Positions 33,917 to 45,292 of a stretch of DNA of 64,000 nt are shown here, piece after piece. The translations under genes were made by a program, and so were the position numbers. The notes beneath the pieces were generated by a model, which searched no databases, was not told the origin of the DNA, and saw only the letters and a program-made list of their open reading frames with translations. Origin of the DNA: Notamacropus eugenii (lineage: Eukaryota; Chordata; Mammalia; Diprotodontia; Macropodidae); assembly GCF_028372415.1 (NCBI RefSeq), contig NC_092877.1, positions 212,652,116 through 212,716,115 of the forward strand. The letters are read 5' to 3'. Within the stretch, counting starts at the first letter, position 1. Every line of letters begins with the position of its first letter.

Positions 33917-34104
33917 AGGCAGGCTGAACTGGATCAATATAATTTCTATCACAGGAGCAACATGTGAGCCTTACAGTGGGACTCTTAGGAATAATTTCAT
34001 ATTCTCTCTGAGATTCTATTCTTATTAATATAAGCAAACTAACCTTAGGGAAAGTCTATAAGAGATCTTTGTGATTGAGATATTAAATCAGGTCATCTCA
34101 GAAA

Positions 34105-34310
34105 GCTTATGGATCACTAGTAGGAAAAAGTCTTAGAAGTTAGCTAGTCTAACCTCTTCACTTTAAAGATGAGGAAACATGCCCAGGGAGGCAAATTGGT
34201 TTGCCCAATTTACTTATAGACAGTATGCATCAGGAGGCAGAATTTGAACCAAGGTTTTATAACTCTAGAGATTATGCTCTTTCCACTGTACTACACACAG
34301 ACTCTGACTT
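34105..34310 (-). mobile_element. MIR-type SINE, antisense
   Basis: 'taaagatgaggaaacatgccc', 'gtttgcccaatttacttata', 'gaatttgaaccaaggtttta'. Confidence 0.75.
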
Positions 34311-34502
34311 AACTGATCATGTCAGCCTAAAATCCATTTTGAGATGAGAACTAGCTCTTTCAGTCATGCAAGCCAGTTAACTTCCATACAACATTCTATC
34401 TGTGATCTCATCAATTTTATGGTACTAGGCAAGGAGGGATGTGGAAAGAGAAGGGCTTGGCTTAAATCTCATCCACACCTCCTCTTCCTATTCGACTTGC
34501 TA

Positions 34503-34738
34503 TTCGTTTTCAGTCATGTTCTATTCTTTGTGAACCCATTTGAGGTTTTCTTGGCAAAGATAACTGGAGTGGTTTGCCATTTCATTCTCCAGCTCATTTT
34601 ATAGATGAGGAAAATGAGACAAATAAGTGATTTGCCTAGGGTCACATAGATGTCTGATTTCATATTTGAACTCAGGAAAATGAGTCTTCCTCACTAGGCT
34701 AGGTACTCTATCCACTGTATCTTCTTATTACCCCTCCT
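34503..34738 (-). mobile_element. RTE-tailed tRNA SINE, antisense
   Basis: 'ttcagtcatgttctattctt', 'ggttttcttggcaaagataa', 'gagtggtttgccatttcatt', 'gatatttgaactcagg'-like head. Inserted beside the RTE remnant. Confidence 0.9.
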
Positions 34739-34929
34739 ATGTGATGCTTGCCCCATTAATCCTCTGCAAGGGGCACCACTCAATATGCTGGGGACATTAG
34801 ACATTATCTCAGGAATGCACAAGCTGTTCTGTACTATTATTATTGCAGGACCAAGTCATCTACTCTTCTGGTCACCTGTCTCCTTGATATCTCTTTATGC
34901 TGCAGGTGGTGCTAAGTTCTTGTATGTAA

Positions 34930-35984
34930 TATGATACAGACCATTTGAATTTTTCCATGAGTGTTGTCCCTGGAGTAACCAAGAATCTCTGATTCTTCAG
35001 AGATGGCTATTTTTTTATTTTTTATTTTTTGGGGTAATCACCAGAATGTTACTCTAAATATGATGGGCCTTGTGTCAAGGTGAATATTGGGGTCATTAAA
35101 TGTACTGTACAATTCTCCAAATGAAAGATAGACTGGATTCTTCTACCTAATTCAATTTTGGACCCAGTGAATTGTCTAGGTACAGTTTATATTCAAGATA
35201 TATGTGCTGATGTACTACCTTTATTGGTTTTCCACACGATTACATCTCATAGTCAGGTAGTATATATTAGTCACTCACTGGATTATTCCAATGTGGATAA
35301 TTAGGCCATTTAATGATTATGGCTCTTGTTTTGGAAACCATAATATTCTGAGGCATCATATAAGCAACACCATGTCGTGCACGAATAGGAGAATTTCCTA
35401 ATCTACCGGAAATCCCTCTTCCTTTTTGACCCTGCTCTGAACATCACCTGATAGCAGCAAATACTTTTGGTGAGCATGAATATCTCTGTTTTATGTCTCT
35501 CATTTGATATTAATAACCAGAGTTCATTATACCATTATTTCTGTTAGATTTTTCAAAGACTTTCACTTTATTTTAACATGGGAAATATCTTTTCAGAAGA
35601 GATATTCTATAATGGCATTTTGCTTTTCTGAATCAATGACACTTTTACAGTCAACAAAAAGTACTTATAGTGGAAGCTTGTCTTCTATAAATATCTCAGT
35701 TTATAATACGATTGCAAAGATATGACCTGCTGCAGAAAATTATTGGGAAAGCCTACCTATTCCTTTCTGATACTTTCATCAAAATACTCTTAATATATTT
35801 GTAGACCAGTCTTAAAAGGGCCATTGAATCAATAGTTATTAATATTTTTGAAAGTATCTCTTTCAGCAATAACAGTGGTGATTTTATATATAAAATGTAT
35901 ATGTACCTATATATGTATATAAAGAGCTATATATGTATATATACATAAACATATATACATACACACACATACAAATAGCTATAC

Positions 35985-36076
<92 letters not shown>

Positions 36077-36935
36077 TTCAGATATCTTAAGAGTCAACCC
36101 TAAATGACCTTAAATTTGTGTCTCTTCTATCATGGACCTCCACTGTATATATATATACACACATATATATATTTATATATATGTATATTCTTTGTTCTTA
36201 TTGGTACCATTTCTTCATTTCTTCATGCAACACATCAGGTACTGTGATATTAGAATCTAAAAATGGTAGCTCTGCCTTGATGGGGAAAATATCGTAATCC
36301 TCATAGCAGTTTTCAACTTTTATTTATTTGCTATTTTCTTTCCAGTTTCATTTTAAAATTTTCTGGGGTTTATCTGCTTTAATTCAGTCTCTCACTAAGC
36401 TTTATGTAAATTTGTTTTCCCTTCCACATTTTCTTGATTTTTTAGGAGACAGTATTGCTCATAATTCCCCACCATTCTCCTTTGAGTTTATGTTGAAAAT
36501 AGCTATTGCCCTTGGCTGCTAGATCTGTCTTCTTGGCAAGGACAACAAGTGTTTGCAGGATTAGGTGATTTCTAGGTTCTTTAAGTCTTCTTATTATGAC
36601 AATTGATTTATTTATATTAAACTTCCTTAAGAAATGGTGCTATTCTCTATTGATATCTACTCTTTAATGTATAAAAAATAAAATAGGTCAAGTTGGAGTT
36701 GTTTTAGTTACACGCCATATGGTATCATTTTTATTCTTTCTTTTACTTTGGCATTGATATTGGTCTTTCCTCTAACAAGGCAACAAACTCTTTAGATACA
36801 GACAGCTGATTCTGAATTGACTCCTACATTGGTAGACTACTATTTCCTGCCTGTTAATATATGATCAATTTCATTGCTGTTATGCTATTAAGCATTTTCT
36901 ATATCCAGCATTTCCCTCCTCTCTACTTTCCTGGA
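34930..36935 (-). mobile_element. RTE/BovB-type LINE remnant, antisense
   Basis: The minus strand keeps RTE protein landmarks in order. Endonuclease end: 'NEIDHILTGRK' (about 36830-36865), then 'LVRGKTNINAKVKERIK' (about 36740-36790). RT: 'FDESIRKE.VGF' (about 35775), then 'LFVDCKSVIDSEKQNAI' (about 35610-35660) corresponding to LFVDYxKAFDSV, then 'DIKQRYSCSPKVFAAI' (about 35450-35500) corresponding to GVKQGDTxSPKLF. Stops and frameshifts are frequent and the catalytic residues are damaged. A 200-bp TA array lies between endonuclease and RT. The 5' end is cut by the L1 at 36943. Confidence 0.8.
35880..36074. repeat. TA/CATA array ending in (AT)42
   Basis: Mixed 'tatatgtatata' units, then 84 bp of pure AT from 35991. 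A smaller TA tract is at 36145-36188. Confidence 0.97.
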
Positions 36936-36956
36936 AAACATGAGGAGGAGGAGGAG

Positions 36957-36967
36957 TCAAGATGGCA
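36957..36967 (+). promoter_or_regulatory. YY1-like site at L1 5' end
   Basis: 'caagatggcag' lies close to the L1 start, the position and sequence of the YY1 site that sets the start of L1 transcription in human L1. Inferred by analogy. Confidence 0.5.
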
Positions 36968-37589
36968 GAGAGAAGGCAGAAAGTTGCTTGAATTCTCCCC
37001 ATTTCTGGTGAAAACAATGTTAAATCAAGCCTTTAAGAGAATTCTAGGGCAACAGAATCCACAAAACAACAGAGTGAAACAATTTTCCAGCTCAAGATAA
37101 TTTAGAAGGACTTTAGGAAAGGTCTCTCTCACTTGGGTAAAAGGGGAGTTGAACCCAGCACAGATGGTGTCCTGAAAAGCTAGAAGGAGGCTCTTAGGCA
37201 CAGTACAGATCAGCAACTGAGGCCCTGAAGTCCTGACTCAGCAGGCCAGTGGTACAGCAGGCCAACTGTGAGTCCAACACAGCAGGCAAACTGCTAACTC
37301 TGGAATATGGCACAATAGGCATGACTAGATTGGCCCAACTAGTGCAGTGGGGAGGCCACCAGCTCCAGGGGCCCTAGGTTAAATTGGGACAGTGCTACCC
37401 TCAGAGCATAGCTCATTTTTTTTTAAAGAGAACAAAAACAAACCACACAACCAAAAAAATGTGTCCTGACCATGAAAAGCTACTGTGATGACAGGGAAGG
37501 TGAAAACACAAATTCAGGAGTTCAATGTCAAAATGCCTACATGCAAAACTTCAAAGGGGAATATAAATTGATCTCAAGACCAAAAAGTC

Positions 37590-38480
37590 CTCTTTGAAGA
37601 GCTCAAAAAAGGATTTTAAAACTCAAGTAAGAGAGGTGGAAGAAAAACTGGGAAATGAGATGAGAATTATGCAGGAGAATTATGAAAAAAGAGTCAACAG
37701 CTTGGAAAAGGTATCACAAAAATTGACTGAAGAAAACAACTCCTTAAAAAATAGAACTGGACAAATGGGAAAAGCATCCATGGGGGAAAAACACCTTTAA
37801 AAGTAAAATTGGACAAATGAGAAAGAGGTTACAAAAGCCAACTAAAGAGAATAATTGCTTAAAAATTAAAATTGGGCAAGTGGAAACATCAAGAATCAGT
37901 CAAGTAAAATCAAAAGAATGAAAAAATAGAATAGAATAGAATTTGGAAAATCAACTATCCTGGAAAATAGATCCAGCAGAGGGAATTTAAGAATTATTGC
38001 ACTGCCTAAAGACCATAGAAAAGGGTCTGGAAAACATCTTTCAATAGATTATCAAGGAAAACTGCCCTGATATCCTATAACCAGAGGGTAAAAGTCATTG
38101 AAAGAATCCACTGATCACCTCCTGAAGGAGATCTCAAGATAAAAACCTCAAGGAATATTGTAGTCAAATTCCAGAATTATGAGGCCAAGGGGAAAATAAC
38201 GCAAGTATCCAGAAAGAAACAATTCAAATATCAAAGAGCTACAGCCAGGATTATGCAGGATTTAGCAGCTTCTAAAAGGATCAGAGGGCTTGGAATATGA
38301 CATTCTGGTTGGCAAAAGAGCTTGAATTGCGACCATGGCTGAACTACCCAGCAAAACTGAGCATGATCGCTCAGAAGAAAAGATGGACATTCAATGAAAT
38401 GGAGAACTTTAAACTTTTCTGATGAAAAGGCTAGAGCTGAACAGAAAAATAGATCTTCAAATACAATACTCAAGAGAAGT
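37590..38480 (+). pseudogene. L1 ORF1, disrupted
   Basis: 37594-37800 encodes a lysine/glutamate-rich coiled coil ('REVEEKLGNEMRIMQENYEK', 'VNSLEKVSQKLTEEN'), the trimerisation part of ORF1p. 38140-38480 encodes the RNA-binding C-terminal domain: 'RNIVVKFQNYE', 'RKKQFKYQRAT', 'RITQDL'-like text and 'YPAKLSMI'-like text. Stops (for example at 37798) and frameshifts break it. Confidence 0.8.
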
Positions 38481-38744
38481 ATGAAAAGATAGACAGGAAA
38501 GAAAAAACAAATAAACATAATATTTATTAAGGTCAAATTATTTACCTCCCTACAAGGGAAGATGATACTTGTAACTCTTAAGAACTGTGCCTCTATTATG
38601 GCAGTTAGATCGAGTATACTTACAGGGTATGGGTTGATTTTGATATGATGATTAAAAAAACTTAATTAAGGGGTGACAAAAAGCATTGTACTGGGAGAAA
38701 AGAAAAAGGAGGAGGCAGAATGGGGTTTGATATGATATGATAGA

Positions 38745-40855
38745 CCTATGGACAAAATTGAATGGGAATAGAAAGAAATACACTTTTTTCTCAGTGGTAC
38801 ATGGTACCTACATAAAAATTAGGGCATGAAACTTCACAATCAAAAGCAGAAAGGCAGAAATATTAAATACATCCTTTTCAGATCATGATGTAACAAGAAT
38901 TACATGTAATAAAGGGCCATTGAAAGATAGACTAAAAACTAATTAGACACTAAATAATCTAATCTTAAAGAATGAGTGGGTCAAACAACAAATCATGAAA
39001 AGCATCAATCATTTTTTCAAAGAGAATGGCAATAAAAAGACAACATATCAAAATTTATGGGATGCAGCCAAATCAGTCCTGAGGGGGAAATTTTATATCT
39101 CTATATGAATAAAATAGAGAAAAGGAAATCAGTGAATTGAGTGGGCAATTTTAAAAGCTAGGAAAAGAACACATGAAAAATCCTCAATTAAATATAAAGT
39201 TAGAAATTCTGAAAAGCAATGGAGAGATTAATAAAATTAAAAAGAAAACTACTGAACTAATAAATAAAAGTAAGAGCTGGTTTTATAAAATAATCCCAAT
39301 AAAATAGGTAAACATTTGGCTAATTTGATTTAAAAAAAGAAAGAAGCAAACCAAATTACTAGTATGGAAAATGGAAAGGGTGAATTCTCCACCAATGAAG
39401 AGGATATTAAAGAAATGATTGGGAGCTATTTTGCCCAACTGCATGCCAATAAATGTGACAATCTAAGTAGAATGGATGAATATTTACAAAAGTATAAATT
39501 ACTCTGATTAACAGAACAGGAAATAAAATATTTAAATAACACCATTTTACAAAAAGAATTTGAACAGAGCGTCAATGAACTCCTTAAGAAAAAATCTCTA
39601 GAGGCAGATGGATTTACTACTGAATTTTATCAAAAATTTAAAAAAAACAATTAATTCTTATACTATATAAAGTATTTGGGAAAGAAGGCATGGACAGACT
39701 TTTACCAAATTCCTTTTATAATGCAAATATGGTGCTGATACCCAAACCAGGAAGATCCAAAACAGAGAAAAAAATTGTAGACCTATTTCCCTAATGAATA
39801 TTGATGCAAATTTTTAAAATAAAATATTAGCAAAGAGATTATGGCAATTTATCACGAGGATAACACACTATGACCAGGTGGTCATATTATATCAAGAATG
39901 CAGGACTGGTTCAATATTAGAAAAGACATAATTTACATGTATAACATAGCATAATTTACAATATAAATAACAAAACCAACAGAAATCATATGATTATCTC
40001 AATAGATGCAGAAAAAGATTTTGAAAAAAATATTGTACCCATGCCTATTAATATAGTATAGAGTATAGGAATATTTTTTTCCTTAAAATGATAAGTAGTA
40101 TCTATCTAAAGCCATCAGTAAGCATTATCTGCCATGGAGATAAGCTAGAAGCCTTACCAATAAGATTGGGGTGAGACAAGGATGCCCATTATCTCCACTA
40201 TTATTCAATATTGTACCAGTAATGTTAGCTTTAGCAACAAGAGAAAAAAAAAGAAATAGAAGGAATTTGACTAGGACACAAATAGGTAATTTTCAGATGA
40301 AGAAATTAAAGCTATCACTATTGATGAGAGAAATGTAAATTAAAACAACTCTGAGGTACCACCTCACAGTTAGCAGATTTGCTAATATGATAGAAAAGAA
40401 AAATGAGAAATATTGGAGAAGATGTGGGAACATTGGGACACTAAAGCATCGTTGGTGGAGTTGTGAACTGATCTGACCATTTTGGAGAACAATTTGGAAC
40501 TGTGCCCAAAGGGCAATCAAATTGCCTATACCCTTTGATCCAGCAGTACCATTAGTAGATCTAACCTGAAGAGTTCATAGAAATGGACAAAGGAACCAAA
40601 TGTACAAAAAAGATCTGTATCAGCTCTTTTTGTGGTGGCAAAGAACTGGAAATTGAGAGAATGCCATCGATTAGGGAATGGTCGAACAAGTTCTGGTATA
40701 TGAATGTAAAGTATTGTGCTATAAGAAATGATGAGTTTATAGATTTCAGGAAAACCTGGAAAGACCAACATTATCTGATGCTGAGTGAAGTGAGAAGATC
40801 CAGGAGAACATTGTACACAGCAACAGCAGCATTGTTTGATGATCAGTTATGATTG
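38745..40855 (+). pseudogene. L1 ORF2, disrupted with two deletions
   Basis: Opens inside the endonuclease ('LDKIEWE'-like, then 'FSVVHGTYIKIRA'-like text at 38775-38830), continues through the linker (39340-39600), RT ('[12 protein letters not shown]' near 39740, 'IISIDAEKDFEK' near 39995, 'GVRQGCPLSPLLFN' near 40170). It then jumps by deletion to the C-terminal domain ('EKYWRRCGNIGTLKHRWWSC' near 40420). 40583-40852 is the terminal 'KFWYMNVKYCAIRNDEFIDF' segment. Confidence 0.82.
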
Positions 40856-41356
40856 ATTTAAGCTCTTCTCAGCAATACAATTCCAAGACAATTCTGAAAG
40901 ACTCATGATGGGAAGTGCTATCCACATCGAGAGAAAGAGCTGTCAAGTCTGACTGCGGGTCAAAGCATACTATTTTTTTTTCCTGTTTTTTTCTGTACCT
41001 GATTACTGTTTCATTCTGAGGGTTGAAAAACAAAAATGTATATAGCAATTAATGCTCTAATTTCAGATGAGGAAACAATGTTTCATAGAATAGAATCCTG
41101 CTTCACATCTTTGTCTGTTTCTTAGGTTTTCATGGCCAAAGATTTCACTACTAAGTGGCTTACTGGTGGTGGACTTGCCCAGATCAATAGCCAGTTAACA
41201 TTACTGAGTAATTACTTAAATCTTAATTTTGAATCTACCAACGTCTTGCCTCTGGCTCAGAAAGATAAATAATTAAGCAGGATATAAGCATGGAAATTGT
41301 CCGAGAAGAGTACATTGAATTCATAAAAGATCATTGTGTATAACACGGAGTTGATC

Positions 41357-41603
41357 AGATACTTGTTCAGTCATTTCAGTTATGCTCCACTCTCTGTGAC
41401 CCCATTTGGCAAAGGTACTGGAGCATTTTTTCCATTTCCTTCTCCAGCTCATTTCACAAACGAGGAAATGGATGTAAACAAGTTTAAGTGACTAGCCCAA
41501 GGTCACACAGCTAGGAAGTGTTTGAGGCCACATTTGAACTCAGGGAGATGAGTCTTCCTGACTCCTAGTACAGTACTCTATTTACTGTACCATCTAGCTG
41601 TCC
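41357..41603 (-). mobile_element. RTE-tailed tRNA SINE, antisense
   Basis: 'gttcagtcatttcagttatg', 'actctctgtgaccccatttg', 'ggtcacacagctaggaagtg', 'tgtaccatctagctgtccc'. Confidence 0.92.
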
Positions 41604-41604
41604 C

Positions 41605-41606
41605 AC

Positions 41607-41640
<34 letters not shown>

Positions 41641-41690
41641 GCATATATATACATATATATATGTATATACACACACACGTACAACATACA
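41605..41690. repeat. TA/CA microsatellite next to SINE head
   Basis: 'acatatatatata', (AC)n, 'gcatatatatacatatatatatg', (AC)n. Confidence 0.95.
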
Positions 41691-41807
41691 TGTAATGGAA
41701 TGATATTGCTCAGAATTTTAGGGAACACTGTTCAGATACTTGCTGAATGCAATAAACTATGACTATAAGTTTTATTATAACTTCAACCATCTCACTACGC
41801 TAACAGA

Positions 41808-41880
41808 GTAAAAAAGCACTTATTAAAAGCCATACATTATATGTACCAGGCACTGTGCTAAGTACTCTTTGTTCACATAA
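41808..41880 (-). mobile_element. L2 3' tail, antisense
   Basis: 'agcacttattaaaagccata', 'gtaccaggcactgtgctaag'. Confidence 0.65.
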
Positions 41881-41892
41881 TTCTAAGAGACT

Positions 41893-42087
41893 CTGGGTTA
41901 TTTTTTCTTTCTTTTCGTTCCTTAAACGTATTTTATTTTTTCCACTAGTTACATGTAAAGATCGTTTTCAATATTCCTTTTTGTAAAATTTTGAGTTTCA
42001 AATTTTTCTCCCTCCTTCCCGTCCCTCCCCCCACCCCAGCATAGCAAGCAATTTGATACAGGTTATTCAGGTACAATAATGCTAAAC
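41893..42087 (-). mobile_element. L1 3' UTR fragment, antisense, head-to-head with next
   Basis: 'ttattttttccactagttac', 'tttgagtttcaaatttttct', 'agcaagcaatttgatacagg' are the antisense 3' UTR of a marsupial L1. Its 5'-truncation point directly abuts the sense fragment at 42088. Confidence 0.75.
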
Positions 42088-42155
42088 ATACGGGTTACTG
42101 TTTCATCCTGAGGGCTGAAAAACAGAAATGTATATAGCAAAAAAAAAAAAAAAAA
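42088..42155 (+). mobile_element. L1 3' end with A17 tail
   Basis: 'gttactgtttcatcctgagg' then 'gctgaaaaacagaaatgtat' and A17 (42139-42155). Nearly identical to the end of the 37 kb L1 (40996-41040). Confidence 0.85.
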
Positions 42156-43269
42156 TGCCTTGTATACACCCTGGCAGTAGTGGAAAGCAAATGGTTTTGG
42201 TATAACATAGGTGATCTTCCAGTGCAATCATTTGTGTAATCTTTCACAGTATGGGATCACTTTTTATCTGGACCCTCATTCATCCTATATATAATTGTTT
42301 TGCCACGGTTTAAGATCTCATTTGCTCAGTTATTAAATCATCTAGAATTCCAGTTCAGATTTTATACCTTTTCCTTCATACTGATGAAACTTCCATTATG
42401 ATCTGAAGACTTGGAATTTTAATAAAAACATACTAACTCTGTATGCTGACCCTGGGAGTGTTCTGTTCTACATATAAGTAACTCCTGGATACTTGGCAGG
42501 CTTTGCTATGCAATGTTATCTTTGTCTCTGTGGCCCCAACATTAGACTTCTTATCAAAGAGGTGGCCTATCCAATAAGGAGACTGCTTGCAATATTTGAA
42601 GAAATAACAAGTTCTAATTGAGAGATTTGCCGCCACTCATTGCCTGGATTTGGTCATGCAAATTATATCAATGGGAAACCACAGAATGTAAGTGTTAACC
42701 CGTGAAACCTCATTTTACTGTGATTGGAGGCATAGTTTCAGACCTTTAAAGAAAAGGAAGTCTGTCTTTGCTCATTCCCTGGATAGGGAAATAGGAAAGA
42801 AAAATAGTTCATTTGTGCTGGGGCTGTGGCTGTGACTGGGGTGAGGAACTGGAACTGTGATGAGCCCCACATTTACAAAGAGTATCAGAATATTAATAGC
42901 ATAAGGAATTATTATGACAGAAAAAAACACTGGTGATAATAACATGCTTCTGGGATTTTATGTATGCTCTGAGGAACAGGAAAATAATCTCCTAATGCTC
43001 CTGTTTGTACATAAAGAACACCCTGTAATTGTTTGGGAACTGCTCTATAACATTGTCAGAAGAATGATATACATACGAAGATCATGATTTTGTGTGTGTG
43101 TGTGTGTACATGTATACTAAAAGTGCATGCAAGTAAAAGTTATATTTAAATACTTGAAATTTAAGTGCTTAAAAGGATAACATTTAAATCAGGTTTATTT
43201 AATATTAGGTACAGGATGATGCTTGGATTTTTTAATGTCATAGGTTTTATGGAAAAAAATGTATAGGGA
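42156..43269. other. Unclassified, repeat-poor block
   Basis: An octamer 'atgcaaat' is at 42656 and a short (TG)n at 43092-43108. No gene or interspersed repeat recognised. Confidence 0.45.
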
Positions 43270-43420
43270 TTATCTTTAAATCCTTTGTTTTACAGAAGAG
43301 GAAACTGAGCCACAGAGAAACTAAAGGACTTGTCCAAGGTCATGCAGTAATTATGAGGGTCAAGATTTGAACTCAAATGTTCCAACTCCAAATGCAATGT
43401 TCTTCCCATGCTGCCTGGTG
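43270..43420 (-). mobile_element. MIR-type SINE, antisense
   Basis: 'cagaagaggaaactgagcca', 'gtccaaggtcatgcagtaat', 'gatttgaactcaaatgttcc'. Confidence 0.8.
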
Positions 43421-43606
43421 ACAGAAGAGTGAATGTCTTTTCTTTGGAGGAAATGTCTTTCTATGAGTGTTGATGTTTGAGCTTGGATTGGCACGGCAAA
43501 GTTGGCATTATATAGTAATATAATGGGTAAGACTGTTGTCAAGAGTAGTATTGGGTATTTTATCTTAGGATAATAGATTTTGACATGGAAAGAATCTGAG
43601 AAGACA

Positions 43607-43742
43607 TTGTCAGTCAGTTAGTCAATAAGTATTTCTTAAGTAACTGTTGTGTGCTAAGCACTATGGTAGGCACTGCGATTGCAAAGAAAGGCAAAAGACA
43701 CTTCTTTCCCTCCAGAAGCTCACAGTCTAATGGGGGACAGAG
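43607..43742 (-). mobile_element. L2 3' end, antisense
   Basis: 'cagtcagttagtcaataagt', 'gtgtgctaagcactatggta', 'tccagaagctcacagtctaa'. Confidence 0.85.
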
Positions 43743-43951
43743 GAATCAAATCATCCTCAAACATTTTTATCTGATGACCTCTCTCATTATATCACTGGCA
43801 AATCTAAGAGAATCTTGAAAACTGGATACTTCACTAGGATATATCACTTGTACTTTCTTAATTTTGTAAGATTAATACTCTACGATAATCTGCAACCTGA
43901 TTCTCCCAAAGGATGTGATTTTTTTTCTCCCAATTTCTATGTCTATTCCTG

Positions 43952-44100
43952 TCCTCTCATTTTATAGACAGGGAATTGAGGCCCAGACAGAATAAGTAAC
44001 TCATTCAAGGCCACAAAGGTTGTAAGTGGCAGAATCTATTCAAGACTCTCTGACCCTAAATCTATTCATAAATTCTATCCATTATTGAACCACATTTATA
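43952..44100 (-). mobile_element. MIR-type SINE, antisense
   Basis: 'ctcattttatagacagggaa', 'ttgaggcccagacagaataag', 'tcattcaaggccacaaaggt'. Confidence 0.75.
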
Positions 44101-44144
44101 TGAGATATACCTTTAAGCAAATTAAAATGGATCAGAATATTATG

Positions 44145-44302
44145 AATATAGAGCTGGAAGGGACCTGAGAGAATATCTAATCCAACACCCTCATTTCAAA
44201 CATGAGGAAACAGACCCAGAGAGGTTAAGCAATTTGCCCAAGGCCATGAAGAGTTGAGCTTTGAAATCCATCTAACTCTAGTACTAGGTCTATGTTGCCT
44301 CA
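44145..44302 (-). mobile_element. MIR/MON-type SINE, antisense
   Basis: 'atagagctggaagggacctg', 'acccagagaggttaagcaat', 'ttgcccaaggccatgaagag'. Confidence 0.8.
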
Positions 44303-44311
44303 GGAGAGGAA

Positions 44312-44480
44312 GGGTGGTTTAATGGTACAAACCCTAGATTTTAGAGTTAAGACAGTTAAATTTTTAACCTTATCTCTTTCACCAACTATGAACAAGGAGA
44401 ATATTTTTAACTTCCTTGTGACTCAGTGAAAAAGGGATAATAATATCTGTACAACTAATCTTAAAAAAGATAGTATGAAA
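44312..44480 (+). mobile_element. MIR-type SINE, decayed
   Basis: 'gtggtttaatggtacaaacc', 'ctatctctttcaccaactat'-like middle, 'cttgtgactcagtgaaaaag'. Confidence 0.6.
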
Positions 44481-44486
44481 TTCAGT

Positions 44487-44678
44487 TGTGATAATATAGG
44501 ATCAGGATCTTGGAGGTCATCAAATCCAATCTACTTTTTTTATTTATAGATAGCGGAGGAGTAAAGAGTTTAAGTACTGAAGATTATAGAGGTGAAGTGG
44601 CAGAAATGGAATTTGAACTCATATCCTCTAATACCAAATCCAGAAGTTCTTTGCACTGTTTATCACATGTGAATATGT
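44487..44678 (-). mobile_element. MIR/MON-type SINE, antisense
   Basis: 'gatcttggaggtcatcaaat', 'gaagtggcagaaatggaatt', 'tgaactcatatcctctaata'. Its 60-codon plus-strand open frame is incidental. Confidence 0.65.
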
Positions 44679-44997
44679 TTCAAATAGTATAAGACATCAT
44701 ACAGATGTCAAATACTTTAAAATCCTAATGGAAATTAAAAAATTTCATTCCTTTTGCTAAATCAAAATTTTTATAAAAAATAAAACAGATGAGGTTCATC
44801 TTGGATAGTTAGCCTCTACACATTATTTTCCCTGTCTTAGTATTCCCCCTTCATTTAGAGTCAGTGATATACACTTCAGGGATAGGGACAAAACATGAGA
44901 TTTCATTGGTCTAGGGAACTTCCAGTTGAGAAGACTCCATCTGCCAAGGCAGAACAGCATTTTCTTCGCAGCTTGTAATCTTACAGAGTTCCTTAGA

Positions 44998-45112
44998 GCT
45001 CTGAGAAGTTAAGTGACCTACTAAGAGTCACACAGCCAATGTTCCAGCTGTTAGATTTGAACTAGGTCTTACTGGCTTTGGATCAGGCTTTCTCTCCATT
45101 AACGCAGTGCTC
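44998..45112 (-). mobile_element. MIR-type SINE fragment, antisense
   Basis: 'ctgagaagttaagtgaccta', 'agagtcacacagccaatgtt', 'agatttgaactaggtcttac'. Confidence 0.75.
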
Positions 45113-45164
45113 TCAATACACAGTTTAATATTTAATTTTTCTCTGCTTGCTTCATGTATGACAG

Positions 45165-45292
45165 GTGTGTCTCTCCAACTGTGGAGTAAACTCTTTGTGG
45201 GGCAGGGCCATGACAAATATGTGTTGTGTCCCCAGAAGGCTGAGCAATACCAGACACATGACAGATATTCAACAAATAGATATTGGTTGAAA
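45165..45292 (+). mobile_element. L2 3' end
   Basis: 'gtaaactctttgtggggcag', 'gtgtccccagaaggctgagc', 'attcaacaaatagatattgg'. Confidence 0.65.

Larger units (their letters stand above)
36943..41045 (+). mobile_element. L1 with both ends but two internal deletions
   Basis: Starts with a purine-rich 'aggaggaggagtcaagatgg', the L1 5'-end style, and ends with 'tgagggttgaaaaacaaaaatg'. Compared with the 56 kb L1, about 0.85 kb is missing at 38740 (the ORF1-ORF2 spacer and endonuclease start) and about 1.1 kb at 40270 (after the RT core). ORF1, partial ORF2 and the 3' UTR are recognisable. It interrupts the antisense RTE. Confidence 0.88.

Noticed and set aside
41352..41745. 'tcagatacttg' direct repeat as a TSD of the antisense SINE plus microsatellite
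   Set aside because: It encloses about 130 bp unrelated to the SINE, so it does not fit a simple insertion; probably chance.
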